A stretch of 35,925 nt of DNA. It comes from Mycobacterium interjectum. GTDB lineage: Bacteria > Actinomycetota > Actinomycetes > Mycobacteriales > Mycobacteriaceae. The DNA is taken from the NCBI RefSeq assembly GCF_900078675.2, contig NZ_LT546237.1, positions 3,986,362 through 4,022,286 of the forward strand. Direction: 5' to 3'. Below the pieces are notes generated by a model, which saw nothing but the letters and a program-made list of their open reading frames with translations, was not told the DNA's origin and did no database searches. Below, one piece after another: positions 25,434 through 34,459 of this stretch. Numbering within the stretch: position 1 is the stretch's first letter; every line of letters begins with the position of its first letter. The position numbers and the translations under genes are program-made.

Positions 25434-25919
25434 TCAAGTCCCTTCGTCTAGTCCCGCCAGCGCCGGGTGGGCCAGCAACCGATCGAGAAAAGGACGCTGA
25501 CCCTTGAGCAGCTTCGCGCGTGCCCGCGCCACCGTAAACCAGCCAACCCGGTCGACCTCGGGAAACTCCCGCATCCGGCCCGAGCCCCTGGGCCACTCCA
25601 TTTCGAAGGCGTTGCTGCGCGCGTCGGTGACGTCGAGGTCGGCCCCGACGGCGAAGGCGGTGATCACCTTGCCGCTCGGTTGTTTCAGCGCGCCGAAGTC
25701 GATGCGCGGGCCGGCCGGCAACGGCAGGCCGAGTTCCTCATGGAACTCGCGCTGCGCGACGGCCCAGGGGTCATCGCCGTCGGCATACTCGCCCTTGGGA
25801 ATCGACCAGGCGCCATCGTCTTTGCGGGCCCAGAACGGTCCACCCGGGTGTGCGATCAGGACCTCGACGACGCCGTCAGCGATCCGGTACAACAGCACAC
25901 CCGCGCTGAGCGTCGGCAT
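25434..25919 (-). CDS. Nudix hydrolase
   Basis: The 161-residue protein has the Nudix box as GEYADGDDPWAVAQREFHEE then LGL. REFHEELGL is intact; the earlier glutamate of Gx5E is aspartate (D). The opening MPTLSAGVLLYRI and FPEVDRVGWF are typical. Nudix enzymes cleave nucleoside diphosphates linked to another group, such as NADH, CoA or ADP-sugars. The substrate here is unknown; CoA or NAD(P)H cleaning would fit acyl-CoA use by its neighbours (inference). It starts 6 bp after the WS/DGAT stop. Confidence 0.9.
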   Translation of the reverse strand: MPTLSAGVLLYRIADGVVEVLIAHPGGPFWARKDDGAWSIPKGEYADGDDPWAVAQREFHEELGLPLPAGPRIDFGALKQPSGKVITAFAVGADLDVTDARSNAFEMEWPRGSGRMREFPEVDRVGWFTVARARAKLLKGQRPFLDRLLAHPALAGLDEGT

Positions 25920-25925
25920 CGGCTG

Positions 25926-27281
25926 TCAGACCCCGACGGCGCGTTCCAGATCCTTGAGCGACGACTCCAGATGCGCGAGCAGGCGCTGCAGGTGCGGAAT
26001 GCTGCGACGGCATCCGACCAGACCGAAATCGAGATTGCCGGCGTTGCTGACCAGGGTGATGTTCAGCGCCTGTCCGTCGAGGATGGCCGACAGCGGGTAG
26101 TTGCCGTCGAGGCGCGCACCCCCGCAGTACAGCTGCTCCTGGGGCCCCGGCACGTTCGATATGACGAGGTTGAAGGGCGGCGACGTGGAGTTCACCCAAC
26201 CCGGGACCGCCGCCAAGGCCAGCGAGCCCATGTTCATCGCCGACAGCGCCAGCGCCTGGATTCGGGGCAATTCGGAAAACACCTTCTTGTTGCTGCGCAT
26301 CGACTCGCTGACGGCCTGCAGACGCTCGGCGGGATCGTCGGCGTCGGTGGCCAGGTTGCACAGGATCGCCCCGACGAGGTTGCCGCCGGCGTCGGCCTCG
26401 TCCTCGCGACGCAGACTCACCGGGACCATCGCGACCAGGGGCGTGTCCGGCAGCGCGTCCTGCTCGAGCAGGTAGTAGCGCAGCGCGCCCGAGCACATGG
26501 CCAGGACGACGTCGTTGAGGGTCACCCCCGCGGCCCGCTTGACGCTCTTGATGCGGTCCACCGACCAGGACTGGGCGGCGCACCGGCGGGCGCCCCCGAT
26601 CTTGACGTTCAGCATGGTGCGCGGGGCGCCGAACGGCAACGTCACCTGCTGCTCGAACAAAGCGGCGCGGGCCAGCGACACCGTCGAAGGACCAAGTGCC
26701 GCAACCGATCCCGCCGTCCGGAGCAGTGAGCCCACCCGGGACGTGGGGCTGGACTTGCGCTTGGGCTTCGCCAGGCTCCACGGCGCGCGAATCTCGCGGT
26801 CATCGGGATCGTTCGACAACGCGCGCTGCATCAGCTTCTGCGCCGAGACGCCGTCGATCAGCGCGTGATGCATCTTGCAGTACATGGCGAACCGGCCGTC
26901 CTTCAGTCCCTCCACCACATACAGCTCCCACAGCGGGCGGTGGCGATCGAGAAGGCTGGTGTGCAGCCGAGACGTCAGCTCCAGCAGTTCGCGGACCCGG
27001 CCCGGTGACGCCAGCGCCGAGCGTCGAACGTGGTAGTCGACGTCGACCTCGTCGTCGTAGGCCCAGGCCATGGGGGTTATCCCGCCCATGATCGTCGCGG
27101 GGTGCTTGCGGAATGTGGGCTGGAATTCGTCGCTGGACATCAGGGCGTCGGTGAACTCACGGACGAAGTCGGGACCGGCGCCCGGTGGTGGCTCGTATAA
27201 CTGCAAGCCGCCGACGTGCATGGGGTGTTCACGGGATTCCCCCAGCAGGAAGACCGCGTCGGTGGGCATCATCAGTTCCAT
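25926..27281 (-). CDS. Wax ester synthase / diacylglycerol acyltransferase (WS/DGAT), second copy
   Basis: The 451-residue enzyme has catalytic HHALIDG at 138-144. The start MELMMPTDAVFLLGE is typical of the family; ATG 27281 is taken, though the methionines four and five codons on are alternatives. The frame runs further upstream to 27791 but that part is not WS/DGAT-like and overlaps the neighbouring SDR gene. NDVVLAMCSGALRYYL and PFNLVISNVPGPQEQLY are further family signatures. It lies 41 bp after an acyl reductase-like SDR; together they could make fatty alcohol and then wax ester. Confidence 0.93.
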   Translation of the reverse strand: MELMMPTDAVFLLGESREHPMHVGGLQLYEPPPGAGPDFVREFTDALMSSDEFQPTFRKHPATIMGGITPMAWAYDDEVDVDYHVRRSALASPGRVRELLELTSRLHTSLLDRHRPLWELYVVEGLKDGRFAMYCKMHHALIDGVSAQKLMQRALSNDPDDREIRAPWSLAKPKRKSSPTSRVGSLLRTAGSVAALGPSTVSLARAALFEQQVTLPFGAPRTMLNVKIGGARRCAAQSWSVDRIKSVKRAAGVTLNDVVLAMCSGALRYYLLEQDALPDTPLVAMVPVSLRREDEADAGGNLVGAILCNLATDADDPAERLQAVSESMRSNKKVFSELPRIQALALSAMNMGSLALAAVPGWVNSTSPPFNLVISNVPGPQEQLYCGGARLDGNYPLSAILDGQALNITLVSNAGNLDFGLVGCRRSIPHLQRLLAHLESSLKDLERAVGV

Positions 27282-27322
27282 CCACCAATTAGACCCCCAA
27301 CGGCCTGCGACGCGAAGCCCTC

Positions 27323-28399
27323 TCAGAACATCGCCGCCGACCCGACGTCGGGATGGCTGCGCATGAACTCGACGAGCCGATCGACGTAGCTTCCGAACGG
27401 GGGCGCCTCGATGCCGCTGCCCGCGAGGTCGGCGCGGCAATGGTCGGTCAGATAGGTGGTGGGGTGGGCGAAGTAGTCGACCGCCTCCGGCGGGATCCGC
27501 ATCAAGCGGTACAGCCCCGGCACGTGCGCCAGGGACGCCTTGGCCAGCTTCCGCGGCAACGGCACCTTGATGAGTTGCCGGCCCGTCGCCTCGGCGAGAG
27601 CCTCCGCGATCTCCTCGACGGTGAGCGGGCGCGGGTCCGCCAATTGATAGGTTCGGCCCTCCGACGCCGGAAGGCCGCTCAGGTATCCGACCGCCTCGAC
27701 GATGAAGTCGCGCGGCACCACGTTCACCCGCGTCGCCGTCGGGTCGCCGGCCAGCGGCAGGAGCGCGCGGCGTGGCTGTCGCAACAGCCACTGCATGACG
27801 AAGTAGGGCCCGTCGAACTTCTGCGTCTCACCGGTGCGACTGTCACCGACGACGATTGCGGGGCGATAGACGGTGGCCGGCATGCCGGCGGCCATGCGCC
27901 GGCGGACCTGGACCTCGGCGAGGTTCTTGGTCTCCTCGTAGTAGTTGTTGAACGGGGCGCCGACCTCGAGGTCGTCCTCGCCGAACGGGCCGGCGTAGCG
28001 GCCGCTGACGTAGCACGTGCTGAAGTAGTGCAGTCGCGTCAGCATGGGGCAGCGCTCGAGCGTATCCAGGACGTTCCGGGTGCCCTCGACGTTGACCCGG
28101 ACCGCCACGTCGTGGCGCACGGCCAGGTCGTAGGCGGCGGCGAGGTGCCACGCCTCGGTGACCCCGGTGAGCGCATCCGCCGCGAGGCCCAGACCGGGCT
28201 GCGTGATGTCGCCCTCGACCACCGCGATCCGGCCCTCCAGGAACGGATCGGCGGCGCTCAGCTCGGCCACGCGCCGCTCCGCGAGCGGCGTGAACTTGGG
28301 CTGCACCAAGCAGATCGCGGAGCTGTCAACGCGTTTGAGGATGCCCGGCAGCAATGCGCTGCCGAGAAAGCCGGGGAATCCGGTCATCAATACTGTCAT
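27323..28399 (-). CDS. Extended SDR, fatty acyl-CoA reductase-like (NAD-binding 4 type)
   Basis: The 358-residue protein has the Rossmann motif TGFPGFLG (6-13), VEGDITQPGLGL, HLAAAYDLAV, VNVEGTRNVLD, the YxxxK catalytic pair as YYEETK and VYRPAIVVGDS. This order is that of thioester reductase or acyl-CoA reductase domains. The family takes fatty acyl thioesters to aldehyde or alcohol with NADPH. It opens the operon that also encodes a wax ester synthase, Nudix, dehalogenase and P450. A general epimerase role is the alternative; the acyl reductase role is inferred from fold and context. Confidence 0.82.
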   Translation of the reverse strand: MTVLMTGFPGFLGSALLPGILKRVDSSAICLVQPKFTPLAERRVAELSAADPFLEGRIAVVEGDITQPGLGLAADALTGVTEAWHLAAAYDLAVRHDVAVRVNVEGTRNVLDTLERCPMLTRLHYFSTCYVSGRYAGPFGEDDLEVGAPFNNYYEETKNLAEVQVRRRMAAGMPATVYRPAIVVGDSRTGETQKFDGPYFVMQWLLRQPRRALLPLAGDPTATRVNVVPRDFIVEAVGYLSGLPASEGRTYQLADPRPLTVEEIAEALAEATGRQLIKVPLPRKLAKASLAHVPGLYRLMRIPPEAVDYFAHPTTYLTDHCRADLAGSGIEAPPFGSYVDRLVEFMRSHPDVGSAAMF

Positions 28400-28575
28400 G
28401 ACTGCACCTCTAGCTCACCCCGACACTGAGGTTATCGACGAGCGGCGTCGTGCAAACGGGTCTTTTGACCCGCCACGGCCGCCATTGGTCCCCGGCAACG
28501 GGGAATTGTGGCTCTGCCACGGCGCCCCACGGCTGCGCGAGCATGACTGCATTGGACTGCAGCGCAGGAGTGAAC

Positions 28576-29382
28576 ATGGCCGGCGACGAATCGGCCCCGC
28601 ACGAGATGGCCAAGTGGGACCCCACCTTCACCGAGCTTCTGATCAACGCGGTGACTCCCGTGATCAACCGATGGTTTCGGCCGGAGGTGCGGGGCTTGGA
28701 AACCTTCCCTTCGGCCGGCGGCGCCTTGTTGGTGTCCAACCATTCCGGTGGGGTGCTGACGCCCGATTGGAACGTCTTGGCCCCAGCCCTCTACGGCAGG
28801 TTCGGCTACGACCGGCCGCTGTACACCCTCGCCCACTATGGCGTGTTCTTCACGCCGTTCCGCGCGGCGTTGGGCCGCCTTGGCGTCATCCATGCCAGCC
28901 GGGAAAACGCCGGCGAGGTGTTGCGCTCGGGCGCAGTCGTGCTGGCTTTTCCGGGCGGCGACTACGACGCGTTCCGACCGACGCTGAGCCAGAACGTCAT
29001 CGACTTCGGCGGCCGAACCGGATATGTGCGGACCGCAATCGAAGCGGGCGTGCCGATCGTGCCCGCCGTGTCAATCGGCGGTCAGGAGACGCAGCTATTC
29101 GTCACCCGGGGCAATTGGCTCGCGAAGCGGCTGCGATTCAAGCGCTTTCGGATTGAGATCCTCCCGGTGACGATCGGTTTCCCCTTCGGTATGACGGTCT
29201 TCTTCCCCGCCAACATGCCGTTGCCGGCCAAGATCGTCTATCAGGTGCTGGAGCCGATCGACGTCGCCGCGAGGTTCGGCGATGATCCCGACGTCGATGA
29301 GGTCGACGCCTACGTGCGCTCGGTCATGCAGGCCGCGCTCGACGCGCTGGCGCGCGAGCGCCGGCTCCCGATCCTGGGCTGA
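28576..29382 (+). CDS. Lysophospholipid/MGAT-like acyltransferase
   Basis: The 268-residue protein has the PlsC-type block order: VSNHSGGVLTPDW (block I; the histidine is present but the acidic residue is shifted), LGRLGVIHASRENAGEVL (block II) and VVLAFPGGDYDAF (block III, with FPGG in place of FPEG), then IEAGVPIVPAVSIGGQE (block IV). This is the LPLAT MGAT-like branch. It transfers acyl groups to glycerol lipids at the membrane. ATG 28576 has a CAGGAG site. It is divergent from the acyl reductase-like operon and may share its promoter region. Confidence 0.85.
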   Translation: MAGDESAPHEMAKWDPTFTELLINAVTPVINRWFRPEVRGLETFPSAGGALLVSNHSGGVLTPDWNVLAPALYGRFGYDRPLYTLAHYGVFFTPFRAALGRLGVIHASRENAGEVLRSGAVVLAFPGGDYDAFRPTLSQNVIDFGGRTGYVRTAIEAGVPIVPAVSIGGQETQLFVTRGNWLAKRLRFKRFRIEILPVTIGFPFGMTVFFPANMPLPAKIVYQVLEPIDVAARFGDDPDVDEVDAYVRSVMQAALDALARERRLPILG

Positions 29383-29447
29383 GCGACCGACCACGCCGAC
29401 GCGGCGATCAGGTGCTGCCTCCCCAAAGCCGTCGATCGGCGCAGCGC

Positions 29448-30311
29448 CTACAGCAGGTCCGTGATGGTCTTGAGGCCCGCGTCGTAGAGGACGCCGGGCA
29501 GCATGCCGCCGTCGCATTCGATGGTGGTGCCGTTGACGAAGTCCGCGTCGCCGCTCGCGAGGAACACACAGACCCGGCCCACCTCCGCCGGCTCGCCCGC
29601 CCGGCGCAGCGGGACGGCGGCGAAGTACTTCTCGCCGGTCGGGTCGTCTTTCGGCAGGACGAACGACCGGAAGTTCTCCGTCATCGTCGGGCCCAGCGCG
29701 ACGCAGTTGACCCGGACCTTGGGCCCCCATTCCTCGGCCAGCGACCGGGTCAGCTGGTTGAGCCCGCTCTTGGCCGCCCCGTAGGAAACCAGCGTGGGAG
29801 ACCCGGCGGGGTGCCCGGCGCCGCTGGAGATGTTGATGATGCAGCCCACCCCGTCCTGGGTGCTCATCTGCCGGTACGCGCGGATCGCGAACCACAGCGG
29901 GCTGATGAGGTTCATCTGCACCGCGTACGCGTGAAACAGCGCCGTGCGCTCATAGTCGTCGTCGCTCGGCGGCGCGCCCTGGATGCGCTGCACGAGTTCG
30001 GGAATGCTTTCGGCGTGCGGCGCCGGCACGGTGCCGCCGGCGTTGTTCACCAGGATGTCGATGCGCCCGTGGGCGGCCACGGCGTCGGCGACGAACGAGT
30101 CGATCGAGTGGTAATCGCCTTGGTCGCAAACCTTTTGGTGGGCCCGGGCCGCCCAGTCGGGTTCCGCGTCGACGCCCGGGAGGGCCGCCAGCGGCGAGCG
30201 TGAGCAGCCGATGACCGTGGCACCCGCGCGCAGCAATTCGTGGGCGATGCCCACGCCCACGCCGCGGCTGGTTCCGGTGACGATCGCGATCTTGCCGTCG
30301 AGGGCGCCCAT
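29448..30311 (-). CDS. Short-chain dehydrogenase/reductase (SDR)
   Basis: The 287-residue SDR has TGTSRGVG, NNAGG, SSGAGHPAG with the catalytic serine, and YGAAK. It has an insert around 100-125 (PAPHAESIPELVQRIQGAPP), longer than in most SDRs. ATG 30311 is chosen for its AGGAAGG site. It is divergent from the DapB-like operon; the 15-bp inverted repeat lies between them and could control both. Substrate unknown; the group often oxidises hydroxyacyl or alcohol intermediates. Confidence 0.9.
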   Translation of the reverse strand: MGALDGKIAIVTGTSRGVGVGIAHELLRAGATVIGCSRSPLAALPGVDAEPDWAARAHQKVCDQGDYHSIDSFVADAVAAHGRIDILVNNAGGTVPAPHAESIPELVQRIQGAPPSDDDYERTALFHAYAVQMNLISPLWFAIRAYRQMSTQDGVGCIINISSGAGHPAGSPTLVSYGAAKSGLNQLTRSLAEEWGPKVRVNCVALGPTMTENFRSFVLPKDDPTGEKYFAAVPLRRAGEPAEVGRVCVFLASGDADFVNGTTIECDGGMLPGVLYDAGLKTITDLL

Positions 30312-30334
30312 CGTCAGGCCTTCCTGTGCGTCAT

Positions 30335-30349
30335 TGACAGTGACTGTCA
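30335..30349. promoter_or_regulatory. Perfect inverted repeat in divergent promoter
   Basis: TGACAGTGACTGTCA has 7-bp arms around one base. The same stretch supplies TTGACA (30334-30339) as a -35 for the plus strand, with TACTGT 18 bp later as a -10. A dimeric repressor bound here would cover the -35 box. The TetR encoded inside the operon (32744-33349) is the obvious candidate, but this is not proven. Confidence 0.55.
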
Positions 30350-30409
30350 GCGGGTCATACTGTGCCATTTCAGCCGTTGGCGTGTAAAGGCGTGTACTCG
30401 GGAGGCCAC

Positions 30410-31483
30410 ATGAACATCCGCGTCATCCAATGGGCGACAGGCGGTGTCGGCAAGGCGGCCATCGCGTGCGTGCTGAATCATCCGCAGCTGGAGCTGGTCG
30501 GCTGCTGGGTGCACAGTGCGAGCAAGGACGGCGCCGACGTCGGTGACATCATCGGCGCGTCCCCACTCGGCGTCGCCGCCACCACCAACGTCGACGAGCT
30601 GCTGGCCCTCGACGCGGACTGCGTCGTGTACAGCCCCCTGGTCCCCAACGACGACGAGGTCATCGCGATCTTGCGGTCCGGCAAGAACGTGGTCACGCCG
30701 GTCGGCTGGGTGTACCCGGATCCGGGCAACCCCCGTCACCAGGCGGTGGCCGACGCGGCACTCGAGGGCGGGGTGACCCTGCACGGTTCGGGGATCCACC
30801 CGGGGGGCATCACCGAACGGTTCCCGCTCATGGTGTCGTCGCTGTCGTCGGCCGTCACGCACGTGCGTGCCGAGGAGTTCTCCGACATCCGCACCTACAA
30901 CGCCCCGGACGTCGTGCGCCACATCATGGGGTTCGGCGGCACGCCCGAGGAGGCGATGCAAGGCCCCATGGCCGGCCTGCTCGACGCGGGCTTCAAACAA
31001 TCCGTCCGAATGATCGCCGATCACATGGGATTTCGCATCGAACCGAACATCCGGACCATCCAGGACGTCGCGGTGGCGACGGCCGACATCGACTACGCCC
31101 CCTTCCCGATCACCACGGGAACGGTGGCCGCGCGTCGCTTCCGCTGGCAGGCCCTGGTGGACGGCGAACCGGTCATCACCGCCGCGGTGAACTGGTTGAT
31201 GGGCGAGGAAGACCTGGAGCCGGCCTGGAATTTCGGCGGGCGCGGCGAACGCTTCGAAGTGGAGATCACCGGCGACCCGACCGTGAGCCTCACCTTCAAG
31301 GGTTTGCAACCCGAGACGATCGCCGAAGGGCTGGTGAAGAATCCGGGCGTGGTCGCCACGGCCAACCACTGCGTGAACGCCATCCCCGATGTCTGCGCCG
31401 CCACGCCCGGTATCAAGACCTACCTCCAGCTGCCGTTGTTCGCGGGCCGCCCGGCCCCCGATCTTGCGGCGGCCAGGCCATGA
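30410..31483 (+). CDS. DapB-like NAD(P)H-dependent reductase/amine dehydrogenase, first copy
   Basis: The 357-residue protein has an N-terminal Rossmann fold (NIRVIQWATGGVGKAAI) followed by a dihydrodipicolinate reductase-like domain, as in 2,4-diaminopentanoate dehydrogenase relatives. HGSGIHPGGITERFP is a family signature. ATG 30410 has a GGGAGG site. It is the first of five overlapping genes. The natural substrate is unknown; mycobacteria hold many such proteins in catabolic clusters. A second, diverged copy ends the operon. Confidence 0.85.
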   Translation: MNIRVIQWATGGVGKAAIACVLNHPQLELVGCWVHSASKDGADVGDIIGASPLGVAATTNVDELLALDADCVVYSPLVPNDDEVIAILRSGKNVVTPVGWVYPDPGNPRHQAVADAALEGGVTLHGSGIHPGGITERFPLMVSSLSSAVTHVRAEEFSDIRTYNAPDVVRHIMGFGGTPEEAMQGPMAGLLDAGFKQSVRMIADHMGFRIEPNIRTIQDVAVATADIDYAPFPITTGTVAARRFRWQALVDGEPVITAAVNWLMGEEDLEPAWNFGGRGERFEVEITGDPTVSLTFKGLQPETIAEGLVKNPGVVATANHCVNAIPDVCAATPGIKTYLQLPLFAGRPAPDLAAARP

Positions 31484-31977
31484 CCCTCCTGGGCGATGTG
31501 TCGTTCTGCCACCTCGTCGTCGGCGTCACCGACATGGACCGCGCGCTGGCGTTCTACCGCGACGCGCTCGGCATGGACGTCGTCTTCGACACGCTGATCT
31601 CCGGCGAGCCCTTCGATGCGGCGTTGCACGCGAAAAGAAAGCAGGAGGGCCGGGTGGTCGGTGGCCTGCTGGGTGGGCTGATGGTCGAGTTGCTCTCGCT
31701 AGGGGCCAAGCCCACCGCCGACCCACCGGCACGCCGGGCCAGCACAGGGATCCACAACGTCTCGCTGTCGGTCCGCGACCTCGATGACACTCACCGCCGG
31801 CTGCGCTCGGCGGGCTACACGCCCGACCAGGATCCGTTCGAAATCGGCGGGGTGCGAATGTTTTTCGTCAAGGACCCCGACGGGACGCCGGTCGAGTTCA
31901 TCGAGCTGCCAAACGGGGTCCGCAGCACCTACGAGATGCACCGCGGCGTGCCGTTGCACATCGGGCCCGCGCGATGA
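31480..31977 (+). CDS. VOC-family (glyoxalase/dioxygenase-like) protein
   Basis: The 165-residue metal-binding fold protein has FCHLVVGVTDMDRALAFYRDA at the N-terminal half (H11 a likely metal ligand) and GIHNVSLSVRDLDDTHRRL then VKDPDGTPVEFIEL in the C-terminal half (histidine and glutamate ligands). VOC proteins include isomerases, epimerases, lyases and extradiol dioxygenases; which applies here cannot be told. Its ATG overlaps the previous stop (ATGA). Confidence 0.88.
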   Translation: MTLLGDVSFCHLVVGVTDMDRALAFYRDALGMDVVFDTLISGEPFDAALHAKRKQEGRVVGGLLGGLMVELLSLGAKPTADPPARRASTGIHNVSLSVRDLDDTHRRLRSAGYTPDQDPFEIGGVRMFFVKDPDGTPVEFIELPNGVRSTYEMHRGVPLHIGPAR

Positions 31978-32747
31978 CGTATAGCCACCCGGCATCGATG
32001 CGCGGCCACGTCGCGATCGTCACCGGCGCCGCGCAGGGCGTCGGCAAGGGCATCGCGGCCGCACTGCTCGAGCGCGGCGCGTCGGTGCTGCTGGTCGACA
32101 TTCAGTCCGACGCCCTGAGCGCCACCGCCGACGAACTGAAATCGGCGGGTCCGGTGGAGAAGTTGGTCGCCGACCTGCGCGACCCCGGCAACGCCCCGCG
32201 GATCGTGGCCGCCGCGGTCGACGCCTTCGGCACCGTGCACGGGTTGGTCAACAACGCCATCGCCACCAACGAGCCCAAGCCGTTCGTCGATGTCACCACC
32301 GAAGACCTGGCACTCGGTTACGACGTCGGCCCCCGCGCGACATTCCTGCTCATGCAGGCCGCGCACCCGGTGATGGTCGCGGCCGGCGGTGGGTCGGTCG
32401 TCAACCTCGGCTCGGGTACCGGCACGGGCGGCGAGCCGAGGTGGGGCGGTTACGCCGCCGCCAAGGAGGCCATCCGCGGGTTGTCGAAGGTCGCCGCACT
32501 GGAGTGGGGCCGCGACAACATCCGCGTGAACGTCATCTGCCCGTTCGCCGAGTCCGACGGCGTCAAGCTGTGGAAGCAGTTCGCGCCCGACGATTACGCC
32601 AAGGCGGTGAGGCGCGTCCCGATGAAGCGGATCGGGGACGTCCGCACCGACGTCGGAGCGCTGGTGGCATTCCTGCTCGGCACCGATGCGACGTTCATCA
32701 CCGGACAGACCATTCACGTCGACGGTGGCATCGGCTGTTTCCGATGA
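31974..32747 (+). CDS. Short-chain dehydrogenase/reductase (SDR)
   Basis: The 257-residue SDR has TGAAQGVG (18-25), NNAI in place of NNAG, a serine in LGSGTGTGG and YAAAK. The end IHVDGGIGCF is typical. It overlaps the VOC gene at its start (ATGA) and the tetR gene at its end (ATGA). It is the third step-encoding gene of the operon; the substrate is unknown. Confidence 0.92.
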   Translation: MTYSHPASMRGHVAIVTGAAQGVGKGIAAALLERGASVLLVDIQSDALSATADELKSAGPVEKLVADLRDPGNAPRIVAAAVDAFGTVHGLVNNAIATNEPKPFVDVTTEDLALGYDVGPRATFLLMQAAHPVMVAAGGGSVVNLGSGTGTGGEPRWGGYAAAKEAIRGLSKVAALEWGRDNIRVNVICPFAESDGVKLWKQFAPDDYAKAVRRVPMKRIGDVRTDVGALVAFLLGTDATFITGQTIHVDGGIGCFR

Positions 32748-33349
32748 CCGAGGAATCCCTGCGGGATCGGCAGCGCGCACAAATCCGCGCCGAGATCCGG
32801 CGCGCGGCGTTCCGGCTGTTCATCGAGCGCGGCTACGACGCGGTGACGACCGAGGAAATCGCCTCGGCCGCGGGCGTTTCCCCGCGCACCTTCTTCCGCC
32901 ACGTGCCGACGAAGGAGGATTTGCTGCTGGCCCCCGTGCGGCACGGCGGCGCCGCCATCGTCAACCTGCTCGAACAGCGGCCGCCCAGGGAGTCGCCGGA
33001 TGCCGCGTTGATCAACGCCATCGTCGCGCGGATCCGCTCGTTCGACCAAGCCGACGTCGAGGAGTGGCGAGAAGCCCTGCTGGTCGCGCCCGGCTTGCTC
33101 GACAAGGCCACGATCCACACGCCCGCCGACAAGGAACGCGCCGCCAAGCTGGTGGGCGAACGGATGGGCGCCAACCCCACCGACGACATCCGCCCCGGGC
33201 TGCTGGTCCAACTTGCCTTCGCGGCAGCCGATTTCGCGTTCCAGCAGTGGGTGCGGCAATCCGGGGCCCCGCGAACGCTGGATCTCTACGTCATCGAGGC
33301 CCTCGAGGCGGTCAAGGGCAGACACTGGAAAAGGAAGTCGATCTCGTGA
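32744..33349 (+). CDS. TetR-family transcriptional regulator
   Basis: The 201-residue protein has a TetR DNA-binding domain at about 10-60: RAEIRRAAFRLFIERGYDAV then EEIASAAGVSPRTFFRHVPT, followed by KEDLL. FFRH instead of YYF is common in this group. The C-terminal ligand domain has no assigned ligand. It starts at the ATGA overlap with the SDR and ends in a GTGA overlap with the second DapB-like gene. It probably controls this operon through the inverted repeat at 30335-30349. Confidence 0.92.
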   Translation: MTEESLRDRQRAQIRAEIRRAAFRLFIERGYDAVTTEEIASAAGVSPRTFFRHVPTKEDLLLAPVRHGGAAIVNLLEQRPPRESPDAALINAIVARIRSFDQADVEEWREALLVAPGLLDKATIHTPADKERAAKLVGERMGANPTDDIRPGLLVQLAFAAADFAFQQWVRQSGAPRTLDLYVIEALEAVKGRHWKRKSIS

Positions 33350-34455
33350 AGGACACGTACAAAGTCGCGGTGTGGGCCACCGGCGGAGTCGGGAAGTACG
33401 CGATCCGAACCGTCACCGACCGCCCCAACCTCGATCTTGTCGGGGTGTGGGTGCACTCGGACAGCAAGAACGGCAAGGACGCCGGCGAACTCGCCGGCAT
33501 CGATCCCGTCGGCGTCCTGGCAACCCGGGACGAGTCGGCGATCCTCGGCGGCGACGCGGACTGCGTCGTCTACGCGGCGCCGGCGCCACCCCGGATGAAG
33601 GAAGCGATCGGCGACCTGTGCCGAATCCTGGCCGCCGGCAAGAACGCGGTGACGACCGCGATACCCGGACTCGTGTACCCGCGCGGCTCGCTGCCCGGCA
33701 AGGTGATCGATGCGATCCGCGGCGCGGCGGACGCCGGCCGCAGCTCGTTGTTCTCCAGCGGCATCGAGCCCGGGTTCGGCGCCGACCTGTTCCCGGTCGC
33801 GCTGATGTCGATGTCGCACAAGGTTTATTCGGTGCGGGGCATCGAAATCACCAACTACTCCGAGTACCCGGCCGAATACGACATGCGTGAGCTGTTCGGA
33901 TTCGGCCAGCCGCTGGACTACCAAGGCGGCTTGATGATGCCCGGCGTCCTCCGCTGGGGCTGGGGCGCCGCGGTCACGATGGTGGCCGACGCGCTGGGGG
34001 TGCAACTCGACGACATCCGCGAAACGTGCGAGTTCCAGGCGACTCCGCGTGATATTCCCACCGCGTTCGGCCTTGTCGAAGCGGGGACCGTCGGCGCCAC
34101 CCGGGCGCGCTGCATCGGGGTCGTCGACGGCGTCGAGGTCATCACCATCGAGCACGTCGACCGCATCGCCGACGACCTCGCCCCCGACTGGCCCAAGGGC
34201 CGAACGGGCGGAACCGATGGCATCTGGCGCGTCGTCATCGACGGTGAGCCGAGCTTCGATGCCGAATTCGAAGTCGGGTATCGGCCCGGCGACAGCCACA
34301 ACGATCACGGCCTGCTGGCGACCGGCATGCGCGCGGTCAACGCCATCCCCTGGGTCTGCGAGGCCGAGCCGGGAATCGTTGACGCGCTGCATCTCCCGCT
34401 GACCTCACCGGTGGGAGCGCTGCACCCGCACCGCGGCGGGATCTCCGCCTTCTGA
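33346..34455 (+). CDS. DapB-like NAD(P)H-dependent reductase/amine dehydrogenase, second copy
   Basis: The 369-residue protein begins with GTG 33346 overlapping the tetR stop (GTGA), behind AAGGAAG. It has VAVWATGGVGKYAIRTV and FSSGIEPGFGADLFP, like the first copy at 30410-31483, but the sequences differ along their whole length. Two such reductases in one operon suggest either two steps or a heteromeric enzyme (inference). It is convergent with the TPM protein gene, 4 bp between stops. Confidence 0.85.
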   Translation: MKDTYKVAVWATGGVGKYAIRTVTDRPNLDLVGVWVHSDSKNGKDAGELAGIDPVGVLATRDESAILGGDADCVVYAAPAPPRMKEAIGDLCRILAAGKNAVTTAIPGLVYPRGSLPGKVIDAIRGAADAGRSSLFSSGIEPGFGADLFPVALMSMSHKVYSVRGIEITNYSEYPAEYDMRELFGFGQPLDYQGGLMMPGVLRWGWGAAVTMVADALGVQLDDIRETCEFQATPRDIPTAFGLVEAGTVGATRARCIGVVDGVEVITIEHVDRIADDLAPDWPKGRTGGTDGIWRVVIDGEPSFDAEFEVGYRPGDSHNDHGLLATGMRAVNAIPWVCEAEPGIVDALHLPLTSPVGALHPHRGGISAF

Positions 34456-34459
34456 AGGC

